Counted from the stretch's first letter, positions 43,236 through 51,935 are shown. The stretch is 64,000 nucleotides of DNA from Pontiella agarivorans (GCF_034531395.1 NZ_JARVCO010000012.1:434001-498000), one strand, 5' to 3'. Numbers and translations: made by a program. The notes: a model not told the origin generated them from the letters alone.

Positions 43236-44963
43236 CTAAAGTTCCAGCACTTTTTCGAGTCCTTTGGCGGACTCAAAGCTGACGTGGCGACCGTCGAGAT
43301 CAAGCTGAACGGCGGATCCGTCGGCGGTGAGTTTTACTGCGGAATCCGGATGCCGTTTTTTCCAGACATTGGAAAGAGCGAAAGCACGTTCGAGCCCGTC
43401 GCCGCGCTGGAAGTTCCACACTTCGTCGGGCTGGGCGATACGGGAGCCGTTATAGATGGATTCATTTTCCAGATTTTCCAACGTCTGGATGAGCTCGTCG
43501 TCGGAAAGTTCAGCCGTGGCTTCGACCACAACCGGATTGCGTTCGAGGCCGGCTTTGATAAAGGGCTCCCAGTGGGCGATGGAAAGGTCGCGGCTGGCAT
43601 AAAAAGCGAGATCGGCTACCGGGTGGGTGTTGCGCAGACTGCGGATATATTCGATGATTTCTTCGCGGCCGGTGCCGACGGGGAGGTCGATCGGGCCGGG
43701 GCTTTCAAAGGTTTTCGTTGCATCATCCGGAAGTTCGGGTTCGAGGTGAACAAAGTCGATGAGGCCTTCGATGACCGACATTTTTCGGTTCATGTCGCGT
43801 GTGCATTCAATTTTTTCCGCGAGGGCTTTCATGCTCTCCTGATCGAAATGCGAGATGGGGTTGCCTTTTAGGAAATCCGCCAGTTTGGTCAGCTGGATGC
43901 GGTCTTCGATGGGTTCGGTGTAGAAATCGTATTCATCGATCTGCTCGAGCAGTTTGTTGCGCGTGGCGTTATCGGAAACCTTATAGGGGCTGCCGTGCTC
44001 GTAGGCATAGGCACGCTCGATCGGAAGATACTGCTCTTTTCCGTGGCGGAGATATTTGATCTGGAAACATTTCTGGAACTCGGAACGTTCGCGCAGGAAA
44101 TTGGCCAGGATTTCGAAGGTGATGTCCGAGGTGGTGAAGGCATCGAGTTTTTGTTTAAAGCGTTCGAAGCTTTGTTTCGAGATTGTGGCGTTATCGTAGA
44201 CCGTGTGGATATAGCCGGTATTGTTGGCCACGATGGTTACCTGTTCGTTGCGCAGGGCCCGTTGCGCCTTGGCGGTGAGGTCGGTTCCGTTGAACCACAT
44301 GTTTTTGGTGACGAGTCGGCGGTTGTTGGTCAGTACGCCGTCGTTCACATGAATAAAATTCTGGGAGTGCAGCGGCGTGGCGATCAGGAAGATATCCTCC
44401 AGCGGAATATCGCAGATGATGTAGAGGGCTGCGGCGTAGAGGGTGGAGAGGGAAACGCATTCGCCGGCACCGACGCGGTAGTTTTCTTTGTGACGAAACG
44501 CATCCATGGCCTCGAGGGTTTCGGTTTTCCAAAAGGGGATGACGTTGGAGTTGTATTTATCGAGACCGAAGTGTTTGCGGATATCGAGCGAGAAATAGTG
44601 TTTATCGCCTTCGTAGCCGAAGAGGGCGTTGGAGCGTCCAATGGTTTTCTCGTCGATGTACGGCTTGAAGCGCTCAAGTTCTTCTTCTTTGGTGGTGAGG
44701 CCCCAGGTGTCGAGGTCGAGATTGAATTCGTAGTTATCGATGATGAACTGTTTGAGCCGCTGGATTTTTTTGTAGGGCTTCATTTTATCCAGTTTGGCAA
44801 ACCATTCGTGCTCTTTCCATTTCCAGATTCTGGGCGACATGATATTGGCCAGTACCAGACTGTAGAGCAGTTCCGGGAAAACAAAAATTTCCATGTCGGA
44901 CAGGGAGATGGCGGAGGAATATTTTTCCAGCTGATCTTTCGGGATTTCGGGATATGTGTTCAT
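43236..44963 (-). CDS. unknown protein with transglutaminase-like domain
   Basis: A 575-residue soluble protein. Residues ~160-225 have the sequence logic of a transglutaminase/papain-like core: GAGECVSLSTLYAAALYIICDIP places a cysteine (C169) at the head of a helix, followed by ATPLHSQNFIHVNDG with histidines at 199 and 205 as candidates for the second catalytic residue. The N-terminal ~150 and C-terminal ~350 residues match nothing I know; the latter are mostly helical and acidic. The start ATG is followed by TYPEIPKDQLEKY; there is no signal peptide. It and the rhodanese gene lie on one strand, 65 bp apart. Enzyme activity is a suggestion only. One dispersed 15-bp element is at 43360, with a degraded second at 43476. 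Confidence 0.8.
   Translation of the reverse strand: MNTYPEIPKDQLEKYSSAISLSDMEIFVFPELLYSLVLANIMSPRIWKWKEHEWFAKLDKMKPYKKIQRLKQFIIDNYEFNLDLDTWGLTTKEEELERFKPYIDEKTIGRSNALFGYEGDKHYFSLDIRKHFGLDKYNSNVIPFWKTETLEAMDAFRHKENYRVGAGECVSLSTLYAAALYIICDIPLEDIFLIATPLHSQNFIHVNDGVLTNNRRLVTKNMWFNGTDLTAKAQRALRNEQVTIVANNTGYIHTVYDNATISKQSFERFKQKLDAFTTSDITFEILANFLRERSEFQKCFQIKYLRHGKEQYLPIERAYAYEHGSPYKVSDNATRNKLLEQIDEYDFYTEPIEDRIQLTKLADFLKGNPISHFDQESMKALAEKIECTRDMNRKMSVIEGLIDFVHLEPELPDDATKTFESPGPIDLPVGTGREEIIEYIRSLRNTHPVADLAFYASRDLSIAHWEPFIKAGLERNPVVVEATAELSDDELIQTLENLENESIYNGSRIAQPDEVWNFQRGDGLERAFALSNVWKKRHPDSAVKLTADGSAVQLDLDGRHVSFESAKGLEKVLEL
43360..43374. repeat. dispersed 15-bp element inside transglutaminase-like gene
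   Basis: Perfect copy with centre GACAT near the 3' end of the gene. Confidence 0.8.
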
Positions 44964-45123
44964 GGGGGGGCATTCTATGGCGTGAAAACAGGTTGAAAAG
45001 GAAACAATGCGACGAAAATGATGATCTTTTTCGAAAGGAAATGTTCCCGTGATATTGCTCTTTGCGCCGTATTCGGTTTATTCCGTTGCTTAAAAATCGA
45101 AGAATGTCCTGTTGCAGGAAATG

Positions 45124-45151
45124 AAAAAGACGCCGTGGCGGCGCCTTTTTT
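45124..45151 (-). terminator. intrinsic terminator (bidirectional)
   Basis: AAAAAGACGCCG and CGGCGCCTTTTT pair around a 3-nt loop with one mismatch; A and T tracts flank both sides. It lies about 165 bp beyond the small membrane-protein gene at 45318. In that gap a 12- to 14-codon frame at 45197-45239 on the minus strand has a good AAAGGAGA site but is too short to judge. Confidence 0.75.
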
Positions 45152-45317
45152 CATATTTTTGCGGGCTTGAAGCTCCGCGCACCCGAACAGGGTGTCTATT
45201 GTTTATCGGGGTTTTGTTTTTCGGTTTGCTGCATAGGCATTCTCCTTTGTCAGATCAAGGAACCGTGTCTGATCCGCCGGGGCTCAAATATCAGCCGCAC
45301 CTGGCGGATGCAGATAC

Positions 45318-45665
45318 TCAGGCCGCATGTTTTGTCCGGACTTTTCTCGCTTCCAGCGGCGGTACAAAATGCACCAGCTTCGGAAGCGGATCTTTACGAT
45401 CGCCCAGACGTTTGAGTCTTTTCCGTTTACTGAACACGGCCCAGCCTGCGGCTTCTGCCGCCATGCAGACCGGAGACAGGAGCAACAGCGCCTTCATCAG
45501 CACTTCGCTGAATGGAGTGGCTGTTGACGGATTTTCCGCCGTCAGCATGTAGCTGACGGCGGCGGCTCCGACCGAGTACAGCGGAGCCCAGAGCAGAGCA
45601 CCTCGTGCGAGGGCGTCGCTCAGATTTCGTTCTGTTTCCCGTTCCATCAGTATTTTCGTATTCAT
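45318..45665 (-). CDS. unknown small membrane protein
   Basis: A 115-residue protein. I start at the ATG complementary to 45663-45665, behind an AAGGAAAG ribosome-binding site; the frame is open another 17 codons upstream without a site. Two hydrophobic helices are evident, GALLWAPLYSVGAAAVSYML (~19-38) and SEVLMKALLLLSPVCMAAEAAGWAVF (~50-75 in part), followed by a strongly basic stretch (SKRKRLKRLGDRK) that should stay in the cytoplasm. No family recognised. It has no close partner gene on its strand. Confidence 0.65.
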   Translation of the reverse strand: MNTKILMERETERNLSDALARGALLWAPLYSVGAAAVSYMLTAENPSTATPFSEVLMKALLLLSPVCMAAEAAGWAVFSKRKRLKRLGDRKDPLPKLVHFVPPLEARKVRTKHAA

Positions 45666-46371
45666 TTTTCTTTCCTTATTTAACAGGGGTGCAGGTTGTT
45701 TCGGGATACAGTCCACCGGTGTGAACTGTTATTTTAGTCGGAGGGGTGCGATGCGGTTTGTTCAGTGGTCACACTGCGTATGACCCTCCGGGTTCGGATT
45801 TTCCGATCGCTGGAAACGCGTTTAGCGTTGTTGATCCGGAGAATGGAAGGTTGAGGTTTGTTTTGAAGCGCTGTTCTGTACAGGACAGATCGTCAGGCCC
45901 ATGTTATTCCACATGGGCATCCAGGATGCTGTTGCGTTCAGAGTTTCCGCTGCCGGTTTTTTCAGGTTGCGGATAGATTTCATGATGCCCGTCAAGGGGC
46001 TTTTCGTTTTCATGATGGATCTCGCTTCGTTCATTATCACTTTTAAATATGACCATATTGGTCAAATATGGGATGTTGTTATGCATCAGCTGTGCCAGAG
46101 TATTCTTGATAGTCGTAAGTATAATATTATCAAATAAATAGGTTTATATCGGTAAAATTTAATGATGCATTAAATGTTCATTAGTGTAGTATTGTAAATT
46201 TAATAATACAAAAATGAATTCATATATTCAGACGATGATGCTGTACGAGAGGGGAATATATCTGAGCCGTGCAATCTGCTCTTTTATACAAAAAATGAGA
46301 GATGAATACCTGTTTAGAATTTAAACGGCGCAATGTGTCGTCGACATGTTGCTTGACGGCAGTCTTCTATA
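45666..46371. other. ~700-bp region without a supported gene
   Basis: Frames are open here on both strands for 70-odd codons but lack ribosome-binding sites and family features, so none is called. 45801-45815 carries a TTCCG variant of the dispersed element. From about 46020 to 46320 the sequence becomes strongly AT-rich (runs such as TAATATTATCAAATAAATA), unlike the rest of the window. It may be control DNA for the LuxR region or decayed foreign sequence. Confidence 0.4.
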
Positions 46372-46539
46372 TCAGCTGAGTGGATAGACTTTCGTGACGA
46401 TGACTAGAAAAGGTTCGGATTCGTAGAAGCCGGTACTGAAATGAATATTACTGAGCGAATATTTCAGCGGATCGTAAATATGATTGTCGCGGATTTCATG
46501 AGATAGGTTGCTGAAAGATACGCCGGAAACCGCGGCCAT
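46372..46539 (-). CDS. possible 55-residue protein or gene fragment
   Basis: A frame from the ATG at 46537-46539 to the stop at 46372-46374 encodes 55 residues with a natural composition (SFSNLSHEIRDNHIYDPLKY, then FLVIVTKVYPLS). It lies 21 bp after the LuxR-type gene on the same strand. No ribosome-binding site precedes it and the preceding frame is closed by a stop, so it may be the surviving C-terminus of a lost gene. Weakly supported. Confidence 0.3.
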   Translation of the reverse strand: MAAVSGVSFSNLSHEIRDNHIYDPLKYSLSNIHFSTGFYESEPFLVIVTKVYPLS

Positions 46540-46560
46540 TTTTGCCAAACATGTTGCGGA

Positions 46561-47400
46561 TTAATAAATTGAGATGGAATGCGCCTGATGCCATTTTGCA
46601 GCCAGCTGGGTGCGATGACGGACTTCCAGGGATAGGAAAATCGCTTGCAAATGTTTCTTAACTGTCAGGACGGAGATCTTCAGTTCATCGGCAATTTGCT
46701 GGTTGTCTTTGCCGGAGGCCACCTGTTCAACCACTTCGCGCTGGCGGGCGGTTAATGATTCAATGCTGCTGCGGATGAGTGCGGCCTCTATTTCCTGTTC
46801 CGGAGTTTGGAAAACGCTTCCTTTCAGCGAGTCGAGTTCCTGTTTAAACGAGCGCATTCTGCTCCAGTTTTTCCAGGCGGACTCCACATGTGGATGGATA
46901 ATGCTGGCCATGGACAGTTCACGTTCATTGAATTCGGCCTCCCTCAGAAAGACACAGCTTAATAAGTTGGTATCATTTCGGTAGGCCAGCCAAAGATGGT
47001 TCTGCCCCTGCACTTTGTCATAAAACTCATTATAGAGAGCCGTCTTCTTGAATGATTCCAGATTCTTTTCCTGTTGAACGGCTTCCAGATGGCTGGGTTG
47101 CCCGCTGAGCATGCGTGATACATAGGGATGCTCATGCATATGCTGATTGAAAACGTCAAGCCAATGACCGTTTATCGTTGGATTTTCCAGTTCGGAAAGG
47201 GCGAACGGTGTCAGGGTATACAGTTCGGTTGAGTGGTGAACGCAGGCGAAAATACCATCCAGTGTGGCTTGGCAATGGGGGAGGAACGACTGCTCCGGCT
47301 CGAACTGATGAAGCAGTTCGCAGGTCAGCAGAATGTGCTGTAAATCCGCGTGAGACAGATTTCTGAAACTATTTGAATTAACCAACGCCTTCTCCTGCAT
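46561..47400 (-). CDS. LuxR-family transcriptional regulator
   Basis: A protein of about 279 residues if it starts at MQEKALVNS (47398-47400); the frame is open 33 codons further, to 47499, and no ribosome-binding site decides the matter. The N-terminal ~190 residues are a sensor domain of no recognised type, in which I see no receiver aspartate. The C-terminal ~65 residues are a LuxR/GerE helix-turn-helix: SLTARQREVVEQVASGKDNQQIADELKIS, then VLTVKKHLQAIFLSL. The HTH is complete. A 16-bp palindrome at 47528-47543 upstream of the gene may be its operator. Targets may include the divergent outer-membrane gene at 47838. Confidence 0.85.
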   Translation of the reverse strand: MQEKALVNSNSFRNLSHADLQHILLTCELLHQFEPEQSFLPHCQATLDGIFACVHHSTELYTLTPFALSELENPTINGHWLDVFNQHMHEHPYVSRMLSGQPSHLEAVQQEKNLESFKKTALYNEFYDKVQGQNHLWLAYRNDTNLLSCVFLREAEFNERELSMASIIHPHVESAWKNWSRMRSFKQELDSLKGSVFQTPEQEIEAALIRSSIESLTARQREVVEQVASGKDNQQIADELKISVLTVKKHLQAIFLSLEVRHRTQLAAKWHQAHSISIY

Positions 47401-47837
47401 TTTAAACCAACGAGTAAATTTTACCGGTGAACAGTGGTTGTCATTGAGTTTCTTTCTTCGGACAGAAATATGAATAGAACGTATGCGTCTTTTGGGCAAA
47501 CAAAATAAGAGTAAAGTGGTAATGTATTACCTCTAAAGAGGTATATACGTCCGCAACTGCAGCCTGATAGCCTTCATTTACGGAATAAACATGGAATTTC
47601 CCGGTTTCTTTGATTTCGCCGAAAAAAGTGGATTTGCAGATAGGATTCTTTTTTCCGGTGCCGTTCATGTACATGAAATGCGTAAAAGCGGATCGGAATA
47701 GGGAATAAATACCTTGGGGTCCATGGACGGAACGTCGTTAAAGGCAGAGAGATCACCGATTGGAAAGTTGAATGAGGGAATGAAGAGGTCGGGCAGGATC
47801 GCCGAGCTCGCCGTCCCGTATGAAAAGGAGGAAAAAG
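47401..47837. other. 437-bp divergent control region
   Basis: Lies between the LuxR regulator and the outer-membrane protein gene. It contains the palindrome at 47528-47543. A 77-codon frame on the minus strand (47441-47674) is open but has no ribosome-binding site or recognisable family; I do not call it. Confidence 0.4.
47528..47543. promoter_or_regulatory. palindrome, candidate LuxR-type operator
   Basis: TACCTC-TAAA-GAGGTA is a perfect inverted repeat, extended by ATTACC/GGTATA, about 130 bp upstream of the regulator start. LuxR-family dimers bind such dyads. Assignment rests on position and symmetry only. Confidence 0.4.
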
Positions 47838-48896
47838 ATGAAAAAGAAAAGTTATCTGTGGATTATGATTGCGGCGTCGGCCGGTTTGGTTACGTCGATC
47901 AGGGCTGGTGAGAGAGCTCTCTCTTCTGCGGAAAAAATCAGTCGGAATTGGGCCGATCAGGACACCGTTGCCAAGCTGAATATGGTGATTGAAACCATAC
48001 CTACGAATAATCTGGGAGGGGTTACTAATGAAATTACTGAAATTCAGAGACTGGTCACCCAAACCCGGTTGGATCTCGAAGAGGCACGGTCGTATGAAAA
48101 TTCAGTGACCAAAGTGAAGGTCGGCTATGTCTCCTTTGCGCCGTATACCATCAAAGACGATCCCGCGAATCCGGGCGAGTTATTGCTTGATGAATCGAGT
48201 ACGGACGGGTCCGCCTTTGTTGAGGTGGCCTTTGCTGATCGGTATGCCTGGCGGTCTTCATTTCCTGATGATGAATCTGAAAAGTGGCGTATCAATCCAT
48301 GGGTGGGGCTGAATCCATTTAGCAGGCACCACCGCCCGTGGGACTGGGAGGCGAAGCTGGGTTTTGTGCTGGGCAACAGCAGCGGGGATGGGGAAGCGAA
48401 CGGGAGCACGATCGCAGCCGGCGGGGATATGTATGCCGAAGTGGCTGCCGGAAATCCCGTCTATTTCAATCGGCAGAGCAATGCCGTCCAGGTGAGTGTA
48501 GGACCGGAAGTGGTGGCCACATTGGTTACGCAGAAAAAGAATTTTGATATTGCGGGGAACTATAAAGCGGTCATGGCTTTTGTTGCGCAGGGCCGCGATA
48601 CGGAAACCAAGCGGTCGTGGCGCATGCTGGCGCGGATTGGCGTCGGCTGGGTGGAAATCCCTGAGCTGAAGGGGACGAATAACTGGGTGGAGGCGGATTC
48701 AAACGGGCGGCCTGTTTACCATACCGAGTTCGGAACCTACACGCAGGTGCTGTTTGATCTGCCGGTATTCGAAACCAGTACCCTCAGCCTCAGCGGAGAG
48801 TTCTGGAACGGCCTGGATGTGAACCCATGGAGTACCTACATCTCCTATTCCATGTCTTTTTCCGGGATTAAGGATTTTCTGAAATTAAATAAATAA
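47838..48896 (+). CDS. exported outer-membrane-like protein
   Basis: A 352-residue protein. AGGAGG at 47826-47831 fixes the start at 47838 rather than the in-frame ATG at 47820. A signal peptide (cleavage after SIRAG, ~22) is followed by a helical, coiled-coil-like segment (~35-90; VTNEITEIQRLVTQTRLDLEEA). From ~95 to the end the sequence alternates short aromatic-rich strands (KVKVGYVSFAPYTI; WEAKLGFVLGN; RWRMLARIGVGWVEI type), finishing in WSTYISYSMSFSGI, which suggests a small beta-barrel. No family recognised. It heads a group whose next two genes are decayed, so it may have worked with a PEP-CTERM protein and a C1q-like protein. Confidence 0.7.
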   Translation: MKKKSYLWIMIAASAGLVTSIRAGERALSSAEKISRNWADQDTVAKLNMVIETIPTNNLGGVTNEITEIQRLVTQTRLDLEEARSYENSVTKVKVGYVSFAPYTIKDDPANPGELLLDESSTDGSAFVEVAFADRYAWRSSFPDDESEKWRINPWVGLNPFSRHHRPWDWEAKLGFVLGNSSGDGEANGSTIAAGGDMYAEVAAGNPVYFNRQSNAVQVSVGPEVVATLVTQKKNFDIAGNYKAVMAFVAQGRDTETKRSWRMLARIGVGWVEIPELKGTNNWVEADSNGRPVYHTEFGTYTQVLFDLPVFETSTLSLSGEFWNGLDVNPWSTYISYSMSFSGIKDFLKLNK

Positions 48897-48908
48897 AGGG
48901 CGAAAATA

Positions 48909-49235
48909 ATGAACACCTATACGCAAACGGTACTGCGGGGACTGATGGCCGGTATGGTTATGGTGTCCATAGCATCAGCTCATGAACTGAGTGGGGAGGC
49001 AACCGGGTTCCCGACCAACGGTGCAGGTTTTGACCTGTTTAACTGGGATGGAGGGGTATCCGGCGTTTTGGCTGAGATAACATAATCCGGCCTTGCTGAA
49101 GGGCTTTCTTAGGACATCACTGATCTTTATGCCAACGGGTTTCTGACGGTGATTCCTGAGCCATCCTCCATGGCCTTTATTGCCGTTTTCGGTGCTGGCA
49201 TGTAGGCAGTACGTCGATCTTTACCGAGCGTTTAG
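48909..49235 (+). pseudogene. PEP-CTERM protein gene with three in-frame stops
   Basis: One reading frame runs from ATG 48909 to TAG 49233-49235. It encodes a signal peptide (to about SIASAHE), a short glycine-rich body, and a C-terminal PEP-CTERM sorting signal: VIPEPSSMAFIAVFGAGM, a stop, then AVRRSLPSV. The frame is never shifted, but premature stops interrupt it at 49083-49085 (TAA), 49110-49112 (TAG) and 49203-49205 (TAG, within the membrane helix of the signal). The body is also much shorter than in typical PEP-CTERM proteins. PEP-CTERM proteins are processed by an exosortase in bacteria that make exopolysaccharide. It follows the intact gene by 12 bp, so it was probably the second gene of an operon. 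Confidence 0.75.
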
Positions 49236-49288
49236 TTTATAGGTCCGGACCCCGAACGGGCGGGATTTGAAAAGGAGAAAAGGAAATA

Positions 49289-49826
49289 AAACTGAAAACC
49301 GGAACTGTGTTGGCGGTGACCATGGTGGTTGCGGCGGCTCTCGATGCGGCGGTGGTAACGGTCGATGACGGTGCGGTCCTGTCCGGCAGCGGCGTGTTGT
49401 CGGGAAGTCTTGTGCTTAAAGGAGCGTTGAGCCCAGGCAGCAACCAGCCTCTGGTGTTGACGAGTACAAGCTCGGATTATGATTTTGTGGCAGGCGGATG
49501 CGTGACGGTCAGCATGATTTCCCCGTCTTCATCGGGACGACGGTTGGATACTTTGAGGCACCTGTTACCGGCATTTACGCTTTTCAGGTAAAGTGTCATA
49601 TCACGGGAGGTTCGACGGCTCCTTCGACGCTTGAGTTGTGGAAACACACATTGCGGATCGACCGGCAATACTCGGTTTTGAGGAATGGTCACAATCCTTT
49701 GAACCTGAGCACCGCCATGCGGGCGACAAGGTGATGCCCGGTGTATATTCGGCCAGCAGCGGTAACAGCATTAATGCCCATGCTGAGTACACGTCATTCT
49801 CCGGGTTCCTTGTGAAGCCGCTTTAG
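49289..49826 (+). pseudogene. exported C1q-like domain protein gene with two frameshifts
   Basis: AAGGAG at about 49271 precedes CTG AAA ACC at 49289, probably a former ATG. Frame 1 gives a signal peptide and a glycine/serine-rich stretch (LSGSGVLSGSLVLKG) to about 49495. Frame 2 then gives VGYFEAPVTGIYAFQV, a clear C1q/TNF-like strand pair, to about 49720. Frame 3 gives GDKVMPGVYSASSGNS...YTSFSGFLVKPL, the C1q C-terminal strand, ending at 49826. The three pieces make one continuous C1q domain, so two indels have broken an otherwise recognisable gene. Together with the preceding PEP-CTERM pseudogene this marks a decaying segment. Confidence 0.7.
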
Positions 49827-49936
49827 CCGGAGGCCATGATGCGGGGCCGGAGCGCGGTTGAGTTTGTGAAAGATGTTGCACGAGGCGGGGCGGGGCATAA
49901 ACTTGGGTTCAGTCAAAACAACAAAAGGGAGTTTTC

Positions 49937-51799
49937 ATGAAAAAGCTAGGAGCATGGTTGGTTGTCGGTTGGGTTGCCTGTGTTCAGGTTTCGGTTGCGG
50001 AGCGGTATTCGTTTGTGGGGCACCGGGCGCAGGGTATAGGAGGTGCAGGTGTGGCGACCGCGAATGATTCTTCGGCGCAGTGGCACAATCCGGCGGCGTT
50101 CGGTTTCTTCAACCGCGAGGCGGATGAAGTGCCGGGCCTGCAGACGAATGTGGTCTCTAATCTTGTGGTTGAGGTTGAGCAGTCCGCGGTCACGAATGAA
50201 GTCCCGACGAATGTGGTTGAGACCGTGATGGTGACCAATGAGGTGCCGTCGGAAGTGGTGGAGACCGGAACAAACGGGGTGACGGTGACCAATGCGGTGA
50301 TGGAGACGCAGGTGGCGGAGCTTTCGGTGACGAATGCGGCCGCGGATTATCAGGTGGTGATGCTGAATATTACCAACTCCTATTATACCTACACCAATGA
50401 GGTGGTGGATATCACGGTGGTGCCGGACCGGGCGCGCGTGGATAACATGAAGCTTGAGGAAAATGACTGGGGCTGGAATATGCTGGGAGTCGGCGTCGGT
50501 TACACCATGACCGAGGACATGCCGGAATATGTCACGGCGCTGGCGGAGATCGATTTTGATAATTTTGATGGAGGCGGCCTGGATGGCGCGATGGCTGAGT
50601 TGCCGGGGCAGGTGGAGACACTGCTGCAGCTGAGCAGTGTGCTTTACGGGCTGGGATCGGATCCGGACAATTCATTTTATGTGGATGCTACGGCCGGCAT
50701 GAATTTCCGGTTCGGCAACTTCGGCGTGGGCATCCGGGGCTTTGCGGAAGCAGCGGGCTTCATTGATTATCTGGATACGCAGCGGTTCGGGGTTGAGCAG
50801 TCGCTCGCGGAGTTTAACACCGCCCTTGATGATGCCGCACTGGAGGATGGTTTCTCTGCGGTCGGCTATACCTATACCTCGATCAACCCGGGTGATCTGG
50901 CGGCCAGCGGTATTGCCGGTGCGCAGGAAGCGTATGTGGATTTTAAACTGACCCAGCTGAAAAACGACGGCTATCTGACGGATGATCTGGTCGATGATGC
51001 TGTGGAGATGGTCAACCTGATCAAGTTCGGGGAGGATCCTAATAATGTGAACAGCGACAGTTTTGAAAACAACCAGAGCACGGTAACGGCCCGGGGGTTC
51101 GGCTTGATGGAGGTGCCGTTCAGCTATGGCCACGCCTTTAACGACAACCTTTCCATCGGGATTACGGCCAAGGCGATGTACGGCACCGTGACCGGAACCA
51201 AAATCCGGTTTGCCAACGGGGATGCCTTCGAGGATTCGCTCGATAATATGGAGGACAATACGGAGGCCTCGTTCAACGTCGGTCTGGACCTGGGGGTGCT
51301 GTACCGTATGAAGATGCTGCAGTTCGGCGCGGTTGCGCATAACATCAACGCACCGAAGTTTGACGGATTTTCCGACCAGATCCAGCTGACCGATGAAGAC
51401 GGTAATCCGGTGGGTGCTCCAATTGATATCACGGTTCCGGACTATACGATCGATCCGCAGGTGACGCTGGGCGCGGCGTTTGTGCCGTCGAAGCGGTTCA
51501 TGGTTGAAATAAGTTATGACCTGCTGGAGACCGGAACGCTGATGGATAATTATGATATTCAGCGCCTCTCCTTCGGTGCCGAGCTGGATCTCTGGATGCT
51601 GGCGGTCCGTCTGGGGGCGTATAACAATCTGGCGGCGGACTGGCAGGACTGGATTGCCACCGGAGGCCTGGGGATCAATCTCTGGGCGATGCGGTTCGAT
51701 GTCGGCGGCGCTTATTCCATCGGTGCCAATGCGGAGTATGAAGGAACGGAAATTCCGGAAGAAGCGCGGCTCTATGCGGCGATCTCGATGGAGTTCTAG
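49937..51799 (+). CDS. outer-membrane beta-barrel protein, TraF_2/FadL-like
   Basis: A 620-residue exported protein with an AAGGGAG ribosome-binding site. After the signal peptide (cleavage near VSVAE, ~22) comes HRAQGIGGAGVATANDSSAQWHNPAAF, the N-terminal hallmark of the TraF_2/UPF0164 group of FadL-like barrels. A low-complexity insert rich in T, N, V and E (~75-165; repeated VVETVMVTNEVPS-type units) follows, probably a surface loop. From ~180 to the C-terminus are beta strands with aromatic girdles, ending in RLYAAISMEF, a terminal Phe as outer-membrane barrels require. Despite the name, these proteins are not tied to conjugation. Role likely transport or structural. Confidence 0.82.
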   Translation: MKKLGAWLVVGWVACVQVSVAERYSFVGHRAQGIGGAGVATANDSSAQWHNPAAFGFFNREADEVPGLQTNVVSNLVVEVEQSAVTNEVPTNVVETVMVTNEVPSEVVETGTNGVTVTNAVMETQVAELSVTNAAADYQVVMLNITNSYYTYTNEVVDITVVPDRARVDNMKLEENDWGWNMLGVGVGYTMTEDMPEYVTALAEIDFDNFDGGGLDGAMAELPGQVETLLQLSSVLYGLGSDPDNSFYVDATAGMNFRFGNFGVGIRGFAEAAGFIDYLDTQRFGVEQSLAEFNTALDDAALEDGFSAVGYTYTSINPGDLAASGIAGAQEAYVDFKLTQLKNDGYLTDDLVDDAVEMVNLIKFGEDPNNVNSDSFENNQSTVTARGFGLMEVPFSYGHAFNDNLSIGITAKAMYGTVTGTKIRFANGDAFEDSLDNMEDNTEASFNVGLDLGVLYRMKMLQFGAVAHNINAPKFDGFSDQIQLTDEDGNPVGAPIDITVPDYTIDPQVTLGAAFVPSKRFMVEISYDLLETGTLMDNYDIQRLSFGAELDLWMLAVRLGAYNNLAADWQDWIATGGLGINLWAMRFDVGGAYSIGANAEYEGTEIPEEARLYAAISMEF

Positions 51800-51845
51800 G
51801 AGATATATGTAAGGTCGGTGGTGTGCCGGTTTGCGGACCGAGGTT

Positions 51846-51881
51846 TTCCAGACCCTGGAAGTTCCAGGGGGTGGATTTTTT
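51846..51881 (+). terminator. terminator built from two dispersed 15-bp elements
   Basis: TTCCAGACCCTGGAA (51846-51860) and TTCCAGGGGGTGGAT (51862-51876) fold into a hairpin with 11 of 13 pairs, followed by six T residues. It is 46 bp past the barrel-protein stop. Confidence 0.8.
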
Positions 51882-51935
51882 CTCATGCATGCTGCACTCG
51901 CATAGCAGGCACTCCCGGTTCAGAAGGAGGTTGTT

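Noticed and set aside
45801-45815. Further copies of the 15-bp element with TTCCG (also 22702 and 54661)
   Set aside because: The arms differ at a fixed position; they may be decayed copies but I left them out of the count.
45901-46137. 78-codon frame in the 45.7-46.4 kb gap
   Set aside because: No ribosome-binding site, odd composition and no domain; overlapping frames on the other strand look equally open.
47441-47674. 77-codon frame upstream of the LuxR gene
   Set aside because: The composition is not unreasonable, but there is no ribosome-binding site and it covers the palindromic control region.
49937-51799. Conjugation protein TraF as evidence of a conjugative element
   Set aside because: The TraF_2 name is historical; the protein is a FadL-like barrel and no other transfer gene is present.
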